From Aspidiotus rigidus (lineage: Eukaryota > Arthropoda > Insecta > Hemiptera > Diaspididae), in the NCBI GenBank assembly GCA_035079385.1, contig JAVHKY010000008.1, positions 2,650,001 through 2,714,000 of the forward strand: DNA of 64,000 nucleotides, read 5' to 3'. The notes below the pieces were generated by a model, which saw only the letters and a program-made list of their open reading frames with translations, searched no databases and was not told where the DNA came from. Each line of letters begins with the position of its first letter. Positions within the stretch are counted from its first letter, which is position 1. Both the position numbers and the translations under genes were made by a program. Shown piece after piece: positions 23,201 through 35,200 of the stretch.

Positions 23201-26200
23201 TATATTTCATAAAGACATTACAATATTGATACATATTAATGCAATTATAAATATAAGTTTTCAAATAATTTACAACGGCAAAGCCCAACCGCTTCTTGAA
23301 TAAATCTGAATTCAAGACTACATGGTACCTGCCTTCATAATAACGAACGCCGAGAAGAGTCGAAATTAACATCCGTCTACGACTTGACATGTGCAGCGTG
23401 AAAAGCTTCCTGAAGATCGAAAGGAAGCTCCAAATGGGCTTGAAGATTAGACTCCATTAAGAACCTCGATTGCCAAAAAGGGCCTGCGAAAAGGAAGAGT
23501 GGAATTGGCAAATCACAGGAAGGATCAGAAGTGCGAATATTGTCAAAACGGCGAACTCTTGAATACAAGTCAATAATGAAAGGTCCACGGCTGTTGCACT
23601 GACCCATATAACTACCGCGCATCCCCTTGGCATCATACTTCTGCCGAATCCTCTTATTTTGACGACGAACCGCAGTATTTGACCAACCAGAGAAGATCTC
23701 ACGACAATGGTCGAAATCCAATGCATTAACCAACTTACTCGACCGACTCCTTCGGGGTGGAACAACTGGGAAAACACCTCCATCAACAGTCATACCTCAC
23801 TCATGAGGAGTTTGAGGTTTATTATGGAGAGGCAGTCTCTACTGTCAAGCCCATCCTGGCTGGAGTTCCTCATAATAAATGTAGCAAAATCATCTTCTTT
23901 TGAAATACGGGTCGTGTGCCAGTCCTGGCGTGCATTTATGGCGTTCGTCATGGTTTCAACGTCGTGTCTGTTTTTTTCCATGGCGGGAGGGGAACTGGCG
24001 GTCAATATAATTTTATGAGGCGTGCACTTATATATTTCCCGATATCTAATACTCGATTTCTGGTATGATTTTCGGAAAACTCAAAAATTTGAAGGCTGTT
24101 GCAAACCTTGTGTTGACGAGGGGGAAACCAGAACCTTCACGGACCCGTTGAAAATATCTTGTCTTATTTTTGTTTTCCTTATATGTTTAAATGAGTAGAC
24201 GTATTAGGTCTCTTTTGTTAAGTCTCGGTGGAAGGAAAACGCGAGGCCTAAAAAAAAAGTTGCCGCCTATGATAGTGAATGTTTATAATGTGCTTAGCAA
24301 TCTATATTATCTGTACAATATCTGAGTACATAAAATAAAATATTCATTAAATATCTCCTGACCTAAAAAAATTTTTCTAACTTGAGTTCAAGTCATATAT
24401 CGATATTGCTCTATGGTCCCTGGACATTTCTTCGAAAATAATGACACTACAAAAATCGGACACGGATGTGCTTGCGGACGTTTTCTGAGGATACCCCCCT
24501 CAACCTCCCAATAAAACGGATATCGGGTTTCCCGCTAACAAACTTAGAGCAATTTAGAGCATGCGGGAAGCTACGTTGCGGCTCATATCTAACGAAGAAA
24601 GAAAGATGGAAATTCCATCCTCCCTTACTGAACCTTTCTCAGGTCAACTTATCTCCTCCTGAGGAAGATCTACTTCCCGATGAAACACAGGGCACCGACC
24701 AACTTCTCCATCAAAGTTGGCTCTAGCGACACCATTTCTACATTATGTAACCAGCTCCTACACTTTCGTTCTCTTGACGTCATGACATCTCGCTCTCGTG
24801 ATTTGGTGAAAAACTTGCTAAAGAAAATCCGTCGCCATTGTCCGGTGATAACCAAGGCTGACAAAGGTAACTTCGTGGTGATCTTGGACACGACAAAATA
24901 GTTTAGAACTCCTTGGAGAGCAGTGGTTTCACGGTCAGCAGTATTAACTCGTCTTTCAACTTTCTTAGTTATGTCCGTGATGTTAGATCGAATGTTGACA
25001 GATACACGTCCACATTGAAAAAACCCAAATCCATCCTCATTCCTAATCCTATACCTCCTCGGCTTTACGGCCTTCCGAAACTCCATAAGGAGTATATTCC
25101 TATTAGACCAGTGGTGTATTCCATTTCTTCTCCGACTTATAAACTTTCTAAATTCCTTGACCAATGGTTCAAGTCGTTGGTGAGTTACTAGTCACAGTTC
25201 ACCTTCTGAGTTAGTAGGGAGGATAAATGGTATCCTCCCTCCCGATGGTTCTATTCTTGCCTCCTTCGATGACAAGAGTATGTTTCCGCGCATCCCCCTC
25301 CTTCCTACGTTTGACTACTTCAAAGTTCTCCTTGAAGATGCGCATGTTCCGACTACACTTATCGACGAATTTATGACACTGCTTAAAATGTGTCTTGCCC
25401 CTAATTTCTGTCAATTCCAATACCTCATTTACGAGTTTCCCTCCAATATCGGTGTCCCTATTGGTTCCCTCTCGAATCCTTGGTCTCTGAGGTCTTTCTC
25501 AAACGCTTTGAGAACGAAGTCTTTCATTCTGATCATTTCTTACATTGTTTACTGGCACCGACATGTGGGTGATGTCTTATGCATCTGGAACAGCTACCTT
25601 TCTGACCTTCCTCAATAGTCAGTATTCCACCATTGATTTTACTATCGAGATGGGGGATTTTCTTGATCTTTCTATCTCCTTTGTTGGTGGCGTGCATGGC
25701 TTTGGGATTTTTCGTAAAAGTACCTGCACGGATGTTAATAGCCATGCCTCTTTCTTCTGTCCTCCATCCCATAAGCTCGCCGCTTTCAATGGCTTCATCC
25801 ACTGCCTCGTTTCTATTCCTCTTTCCCCTCAGTCTTTCTCTGAGGAGGCTAACGTCATCAAGTATCTCGCCCATTCTAATGACCTCGTATTTTTCAAAGC
25901 TTTAGATTCTACCACTTCTCTCCCTCGGAGTATCACTCCTTCTAGGAGGAAAGTTAAATGGGTTCGTTTACCCTATTGAGGGAAGCTTTCCTCTGAAATC
26001 ACTCATCTCCTTAAACCCTTCAACTGTCATCCTACTTTCTATAATCTTAATACAGTTCGTAGCCTCTTCTGTAGGTTAAATGATCCTGTCCCTATTTTTG
26101 AGAGAAGTGGAGTCTATAAGCTCCAGTGTTTCGACTGTGCAGCTGTTTATGTAGGGGAGACAAGCCGGCAGCTCTGTACTAGAGTCTTTGAACATTTTAA

Positions 26201-29200
26201 CGAAGTCAATTTCCCCTCCCTTCAGAAAAGATCGGCTTTTGCTGCACACCTTTCGGATTCCGACCATAAATTTGATCTTCAACAAGCCGTCTTCCTCGAT
26301 AGTGAGAACTCTTTCCGCCAACGGTTAGCCCTCGAACACATTGAAATCGTTGGCCACACTTTTTATGAGAATATTACACTTCTGAATCGTTTCTTCCCTG
26401 AAAATGATCTCATCGAGACCCAACGACTTCAAACCATCATAATTTTCCTGTCACTACTGGTCTTCTTCTCCTTTCTCTTCTCTTCCTTTCGAATTAGCTC
26501 AATTTTAATCTGGTTCTCGTCCGATGATGGCTGTTTAGTATTCGCGATTATTTATAATTTTACGTTTTCACGATTCTTCGATTTTTACGACCTTGTTGTG
26601 TTTTTCGATTTTCGTATTTATATATGAAAATTCCAAGATCTCGAACCTTTCAAAAAGCGTGAGAATTTTTCGAGCAGTGAGCTCTGCATCTATTCCTCTT
26701 TCATTCACATTATGAATTTATTCGGACGAGTCAGGGTATTAATACTACGAATTATAAGCAAATATTACACACGCTACAATTTCAATATTTGAAGAACGCA
26801 ACATAGGCAATCTTATAATATTGCAAATTAATTACACGCCACGTTCATTCAAGTAAGAGGGGAAAATATGCGAGCGAGAGAACGCAATTATTCCAAATTT
26901 CGGATAAGTGCATTCGGAATAATTTGTAAAAAAAAAATGAAATAAAAAAGAAAGACGAGTTTTAGTGTGCCGGTGCATGGCTTCATTAACCGCGTGTAGC
27001 TCAATAGATGACGTCATTTCTATGAGGAAAATAGGTTTTTAAAAGGCGCTCAATCTTGATTGAACCCACTTGACAGAAGATAGGAAAAGTACTTGTTTTT
27101 CGTTTTAAGTTTTACTAAATATAGGAGTACGGGCAATGAACACGAATGATCACGTACGCTTTTTTTTTATAAACCTTTGTGGAATGTCTATACGTAGCAT
27201 CGTGCGACAATATTTCGATGCTTGAAATTTCTGAGAAAAAGAGAATGGGAACGGAAATGTGCACATGCGTTTACAGACGCAACGAAAAGAGAGGCTGAAT
27301 GCATCCGTATACGAGGAAAATTCTATCGGGCGGCGAAATTCTTTCGGATTTTCGAAGAATTCATACTCATCCACACTATGATATTGTACTACGTAAATTA
27401 ATCGCGAGTAGAGAAAAATAGAACGTTTTTCTCGAAGATATGTAAACAATTAGACTTTGTCGGATCGTAATTTATGTCAGGTGTCTTAATTAATTGCTTA
27501 TTCTAGCTTGAAACCGGAACTAAATGACATTACAAATCTTAGTTGTACCGTTCTTATGTAAGGTTAAAAGAAACGGACGGACGCTGCAACTAAGCTCCTA
27601 ATCTGGACATGAATTGCCTCCAATCGTTGACACGACTTTTGTACCAGTGTGAGCCATTAAAAATTTATCATTTCACCCGAAAATCGTATTTCATGTGGGG
27701 TTATTTGGGAAAAACTCTCCTAAAAGAGGATACGGGGAAGGGATTGACATCATCGTTCCGAAGAAGATAAAAATATACAAGATTTTTAGGCGAACGAGAA
27801 ATTCTAGGGTGTGGACACCCGTAAATTCTGGTGGTGAGGTGGAGGAGGGTTCAGTCAAAAGAGAGTGAGAGAGAAGAAAGAAGCTTCAAGAGGTGGAGAA
27901 CTGGAAAGAATAATCTAACAACGAGATCTCATAATAAATTTTTCTTTTAGGCCACCATTTGCTACAAACTTACCAAGGACAGTAATGAACTGCAGATTAT
28001 CTAGATTTTGTAAAATTTCTAGTTTTTCACCAGTCAACCTCAGCCGGTGTTGGCTTTCGATAAAAGGCCAAAATTCTAGATCGATTAGTTTCGTCAGTAA
28101 TATGATCCGGAATATCCAGGGTCAGATCTAGCTTTTGTGGGTCCCCGGGGCCAAATTTTTGTAAGGGCCCAAATTCTAAAAAAATAATGTCCTTATCAAC
28201 TTCTGCTGGCATCAGCTTAGTATCTTCTCATCCACTCGGCCCATGCCCTCTCCATCAAAAGTATCAAGTCCTACTTACCTACCTTACTTCCAGCCAAAAA
28301 TAGTCTTCAAACTAAGTGAATCATCCGAGACATCGATCAATACTTCTGCTTACTATTCCCACTTCCTAAATATACTGATCAGCGCCATCGTCACCCTTTA
28401 CTTCGTAGACGGTTCAAAATTCAATCAATGTTCTATTAAAACAACAAAATTTTCCCTCACAGTCACCGCAACTCCGTCGCAATACTAACAACCGAAATTC
28501 AGGCTATCTTCCTACGCCCGCTTCTCCTTCATCTCCTACGTTTTTCGGTACTTATAATCTCCTATCGATTTTATCAGCAATTTCCAACTTTTACTTCTCT
28601 CATCCACTCTTCTTATAAGCCCTACTTCGTAATCATCATCCAGGCGGAATCAGTGGTGGCGAAAGAATCGAGCAAGCCTTAAAAGCTGTCACAAGACTAC
28701 CGCGCATTAACCCCCGAATTCTCCTCACTATGTCCAATTTCACTCGTACCACATGTAACTCCAATAACGAATCAGTGAATTTCCCATGGGCAGAAACTAA
28801 CCCCGCAGAATAAATGGCTTTCGTTTTACCAAGAACACCGTTCACCTAAGTCTTTCAATATGCGCGGGCACAGCCCTCTCTGTATTTCGTAATACATGCA
28901 TAATTTTTCATTATTCATTGACGGTTCTTAAACTGCAATTGAGAGGGCCTCCTGTAAGCCCCTCTTAATCCGGCTTGACAAGAGCCCTATATGTATGAGT
29001 GAGGACATGGACCGCCATATTTAGTTATTACGTCATCATTCATCCTTACAATTCCCTACTGAGCAATTAGTGGAGTTATTTTGCATCTCTTAACGCTGGG
29101 TTTTGTATTCATCTTTCGTACTTAGTCTACTTGTTCTCTTATTATTTTGGAATGGTGATAAATAGTTATCAGTCCTTGAAATAGAGAGGTGATGAGCCGG

Positions 29201-32200
29201 AAGCCATTGGAGCAGCTTGGTTCCGATTTTTCTGGAGCCGGGAGCCAAAAATTGGCTTCAATTTCCAGCGTCTACGAGTTCACTGAGAGAAATATGATGG
29301 GTAATTTTTACTGATTTAGCGTGAGTAGAAAAGTGACAAGGACAAAGATCAGCAAAAAACGTCTGTTGTAAGAAATCCCAAACCTCGAGAGAAAAATTAC
29401 TGCCTCCCAAGATAAAAATTACATACCACTAAAATGTATGTTGATATCTTGTATGCTACTGGGTGCAGTAAAAAATACTATGCATGGATGCAGCAGGAAG
29501 ATGTCTTACGTCCCATTATTTATTTTTTGAGCAGTAATAGAATTCTTTCAAGAACGTCATTGATTAAGAGGATACTCAAAGGAGTAAAACAGAATGAAAT
29601 GCAAAGGACCGCACGAAATTGAAAACACTGAGCGCTTTCGGCTAATCAGTCATTCTCGAAGTGTGGAAAGGAAAGTGAACCCAATACCAACAAGAACAAG
29701 CGATATCAAAAGGATTCATGACCGAACCTACGAGTCATCGAAATGTGAATCATTCCCGTAGATTAAGTCGATCAATCCTTCTTCAGGAATGTACCTGTTC
29801 AAAACGGTAAAGCCACTATTATTCCGATGTCGGGGGGCCAGACGTTTAAAGTACGAATTTTCCCTATGAAGGGGGATCCCTCTTTAAAATTGTGACCTTT
29901 TTCGATCAAATGATCAGTAACGACTGACTCCCCTACTTTTCCTTTCATCCAAGCTTTTTTGTGTTCGTCAACTGTAATTTGGTATTGACGGCTGTTCATC
30001 CCTATATAGACGCTAGGGCAATCTCCACGAGCCACCCTATAAAAACCCCTCCCCTCTCGTCCACTGAAATAGGGTCCTTTAATTTTACAGTAGTATGATT
30101 TTTGAAGTCCGACCGAAAAAAGATGGGCGGAGGATACGGCCCAACTGCGATGGAAACTTATCCAGAAACGGGAACCGTTTCCTTGATATTAAAAATTAGA
30201 TCCCCCATGCAGGACTGCAATGGTAGCGGGGAACCCGCTGTCCCGAGTTACCTAGAGCCTGAAGTTTTTCCAAGTCCTAAAAACAATAACGTGACAACTT
30301 GAAGGCGCTGCAATTTCAAGGAAGCCGTCGTCTTTCTAATTCCCCCTCCTATCATATATAGCTTGGAGGTAGGAATGTTTCTAAGTCCACTTCCTATCAT
30401 ATATGCTTACCCCTCCTTAGCTCGGAGGTCGGAATTTTTCCAAATACCGCTCCTGTCATATTAGCTCGAGAGTCGAAATTTTTTCCAAGTCCCCCTCCCC
30501 TCTTTGTGACGTCATCAACCTCGCTCGCGCTCGCGAACGAAAATTTCCTGAGAGTATCCCCAACAAAAGGGATAGCGGGTTCCCCGCTAAAAATATCCCT
30601 CAATGCAAAAAAAAACACCTCAACGATTTAGTAAATTTTACCCAACTCATCATGTCCACTTCAGAAAAGTAATTTTTGCATCAACCATTAGGTAAATTCT
30701 ACTGACCTCGGAGGAAATTTCACCACAACTTTGGTAAAAATTACAGATTTTTTTTTTCCAGTGTTCCGTAACTAAAAAATTTAAGCCCCAAGGTTTGGCT
30801 CCTGGATCTCTTGAGAGTCGGTTCGCCAGAAGTAGAACCTGATTTTCTATTTCTTTTGGCTCTGGGTGTTCCCAGGCACCCGTATTCAGATATAAATACC
30901 TCCTATGACTATACTAGCTCTAGGCTAACTACATGCAATGGAAACTCTATATAACGAACCCCCATATAATGAATTCCTCTATATTATGAATTTTTCCTCG
31001 GTCCCTCCCCCTTCAATGAATTTTACGTGTTAAAAAATCTCTTTATAACGAACAATTCACTCTATATAACGAATTTTCTACAGAAATCTTGTCATTTTTT
31101 CCAAAAAAATGTCGATTTCTGGCCTGAATTCAAACTTTTTTCTGAAAATTCTGATTCTTTGGTAAACATTTGAATATTTTCTCCAGAAAATTTGAATTTT
31201 GACGAATGTTTCAACATTTCCTTCTAACAATGTCAACTTTCAGGTGAAATTTGAAAATTTTTATCATTCAAAATGTGGAACTTCGCAAAAATAAGAAAAA
31301 AAAATGAATTTTTTTTAAACGAATTTTCTATATAACGAATTTTTTTTGTGGTCCCTTCAAATTCGTTATATAGAGTTTCCACTGTATAAGGAAGCCACAA
31401 GGGTCAGAAAAACTCTCGTTTTCCTTTTAGAACCACTCTGCTTCTTCTTTTTAGCTTCCAGTCCAAGTGCCAACTCCTAGAGACGACTTTGGAGCCAGCT
31501 ACCGGCTTTGGAGCCGAAAAATGGCTGGCTAACCGCTTCGAATCTTTGGCTCCCTCAAAGGCCCGAATGTCAATTCCAGGCGCGAAATTTTTTGAGTACC
31601 TATTTATTTCGGAATTTCTTATAAAAATCCATCCAAATACTACAGATCATCAATTTTTTAATTTTTGGGGCTTTCAGTGATTTCCAGGTCTGTGTAAAGC
31701 GCTTTTTTACAGTATACAACGTTTTTGAGGACTTCATATGAAATTTTCCGCAAGAAATGATAAAAATTTATAAATTCGTCCTATTTCTCATCTTGAGGAA
31801 ATATGTGGCCAAATTTGCCGTACTTTTCTTAATATAATTAGCTAGGTGGCCAAAATGTTTCCTAGTCCCCCTCCTCGTTTGACAAAAGTAGGAATTCTTT
31901 CAAGTTCCTCTCTCGATTTGTATTTTACAATGGTTAGATTTTCAAGTCCTACAGGAGGACACAGTCTGTACCCCTTAACTTGTCGGAAGGATGGCAAGCA
32001 GCGGACGTTTTTTTCAAGTACCTCCCATAAACAAATTTTTAAATGAAAGATTTCGACCTTCAAGCTATACCGCAAGAGGAGGATTTCATATTATTTCAAC
32101 CAGCGAGCTGAACATATGAGGAGAGGCCTATTTCGGCTATCAAACTACAGGGAGGGATTTGAGAAAACATCGACCGAGGGGGAGGGATTTTGAGAAATTT

Positions 32201-35200
32201 CAACTTTTGAGCCATATTATACGAGGAGTTGCGAAATATTTCGATTGTGTAGCTAGAGAGGAACTTGTAAAACTTTTGATCAAATTATTGTAATTGAAAA
32301 AAAGGTTCCTTACCCGCCACCTCAATTGAAGCACTTGCTAAAAGTAGCTCGCCTGAACGACAAAATTTCCAAAAAATTCTGAAAATATGACTACAATAAG
32401 AGGAAGAACCCATCTTTAGTACAAGTTCTTTGGCTAAACCGGCTAGTCAATTCTCGAGATTTATCGAAAAGAGTAGTGCTTTTTACATTTACCCGTACAC
32501 CTTTTGCCAAAGGTCAAGTAATTACGTACACGATTAAATTTATAACCCTTAGTTCTCGTACCATAAATTTTTCGAACCTTAGATTGAGAAAATAATTCTG
32601 CTGTCGATACATAAATCGTTCATTTTTGCAGAAAATTTGGCCTCACGTCTACTGATCTTTCCACGCTATCTAACATTGCACTTGGAAGTATAATATGCAA
32701 TGGCTGTATAGTACATTTGATTCGCATGTACAGTCTACAATAAGATAACGGTGACTTTCGTTTTGTCTTGCAAATGCGTTATAATTCTTTTTATACACTC
32801 CTTGTGTATCGGGACGAATGCATGCATCGATATGTCACGTTTCGAATTTATAATGCGACCTTGATGAATGAATCGTGCTGCATGGAAGCGAAATAAATAC
32901 ACAAATCGAAACGTCAGAAATTTTCAGCTTTGCGGACCGCGCGATATGCCGATATTCATCTGGTCGACAACGTTTTGAATTTATAAAAATACGAATAGAA
33001 GGACTGAAGGACGAGCTTACAGAATACTGAAACGATGTAGTATCGACTTCAGAAATTCGTATACCCCCCTTCCATCCAGTCTCTCCGTCCGTCTCACTCG
33101 ACGCTTGTTTCTTTTTCTCACGTTCCACAATAATAGAAAAACGGAGGTCACGCCGTCTTTGTACTAGCAATTCGCGATTTGAGGCTGTTCGAGAATAGTG
33201 AAGGGGTGATTTATGCTATATTTTGGGGCAATAATTCAATTTTCCGATACACCTTGACTACTTTTGTATAATGACCTCGCATCTATAATGGCGCCGTCGT
33301 CTAAACGCGATTTTTATTTACATATTCTATTTTGTTTTTGTGTTACAGGAGAGTGAAGAGCAATCGAAAACGAAAAATCATTCCAGTGAAAGTTCGTACG
33401 AAACAGAAGATAGTGAGGAGGAAATTCTAGACAGAAGGAATAATTTAAACTTTCGCCGATCTCAGTTTCATACTTCGAGCATTCCCGAGTCGTTTTATTT
33501 TCCACGAAATAAATTGAACTCTATGTCAAGCTTGGATTCGGTGTCAGCAGCATCGATGGCTGCCATAGCTGCAATTAATAATATTGGCGGTAATTTAGCG
33601 AAGTCACTCGGTGGTCTGCGTTTCCCGAGCAATGTATCGGCAACGGATATGCAATCTCATTGGTATATGGCCCCGTCCAATTTTAAAATGGAAAATAGCT
33701 CGAAACGCCAGGTGCAAGAACCTGAAGTTAGTGACGAGCAACCGCTTGATCTGAGTGCCAAATCGTGTTCACCTCTCAATTCTCCGACGGAGTCGCCGAC
33801 CGAAATACCCTCGCCTGTTTTCGCGACGCAGAATCTGTCATCTACGACGTCGACTTCGACGGCATCGCAGTCGCTGCAGAAAGTTCCCGTTTACAATTCT
33901 AATCGTCAAATTTTTAAGTAAGTATGAGGTTGGAATATTTTTCTAGATGAAGTTTAATCGCGAAAGCTGAAAAGAGCGTGTCTCAGAGTACTCAAAATAT
34001 GATTCTGTAGCAGAGCTCTTGCGCTCTTTGTAACTTAGAACGTTTCATAATTTGGCCATAATCATATTTTTACAATATTTTTCGAGTACGTGATTTAGAA
34101 AGTTGAGAAACTTCATTTCTGGATTGAGAGATGCAAAATCGCCGCATCGAATCATGAAATTTGATTGTGATGGCGTAGACTAGTTTTTACAATTACTCAT
34201 GTGAGGATCATCTAGGGAAGACTTACCCCCTTGCATTGTATCGAAAAACTGAATTATGGATAGTGAATCCCTGTATCCACTCTTTATCCTATCCCTCTTT
34301 CTCTGTCTGTCTGTCTTTCTGTTCTCTTCTAATCTTATTAACTTCTCATTAATTTTCCCCTGATTTCCTGGCTCGATCATAAACGCGTACCCCACAAGAT
34401 GATAAAAAAATGAGACATTTTCGAAACTATAAATAACTCCCCTCCTAAAATTCATATTTTTTCTTCATAGGTACATATTATTGGAAATATGTAGCTAGTT
34501 TTAAGGTTGACGTTCAAGATAAGGGTCTTTCCTAGTTGACATTTCTTCCTATGAACCAGATTACATCGAATGAATGACTAGTTTCAAAAAACCCCTCAAG
34601 ATATTACCGAAAAGCCATAACCGATTGATTCTGTTCAAAACCCGACTCTCTTTAACTCCTCTCGTGTCCAGGATTTCGAGTTATTTACCTTGTTGTTTCT
34701 GCTGTAAGCACCCAAATCTCTCCACTCCCTATGAACCAAGTTGACTGCAAATCGACTTACAATTGCGATCAAAATTCCACGTCACTTTTTCTTTTGATCC
34801 GATTCAGCTTGACCCCCAATGTTGACTGCAAATCAAATCGAATGGAAGACTCCTCAAATTCGACCGCTCCTTTTCACCATCGACTCATCGTCGACATCGA
34901 AATTGAGTCGGCTCAACCGTTGGTATCTACATTCATGTTGACTGAAAATCCAGATCGGTTTTGGACTTGCTATCGACGTCGAAATTTGCTAGATTTTAAG
35001 TGCACAACTTAATAGGGTTCCATAATCGAGTTCGAAAATGATTGTGTCGACACGTGGTATGCGAATTTCGTACCTACTGAAAATCAAGTCAGCATTGTAT
35101 CGATTCGAACATTGTATATTCGAGATTCTCAATGGGTTTTTGTTATTTTAGTGATAATTACACATTCTGTCTGCGAGTAGTGAAGTCACCAAACGGATAG

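Noticed and set aside
23377..24018. Overlapping plus- and minus-strand ORFs as an ordinary gene
   Set aside because: The minus-strand frames disagree with each other and lack a recognised domain; kept only as an unidentified, possibly retroposed fragment.
24670..25874. Antisense ORFs across the Penelope-like element (24670-25164, 25533-25874)
   Set aside because: They overlap clear sense-strand RT motifs and show no domain of their own.
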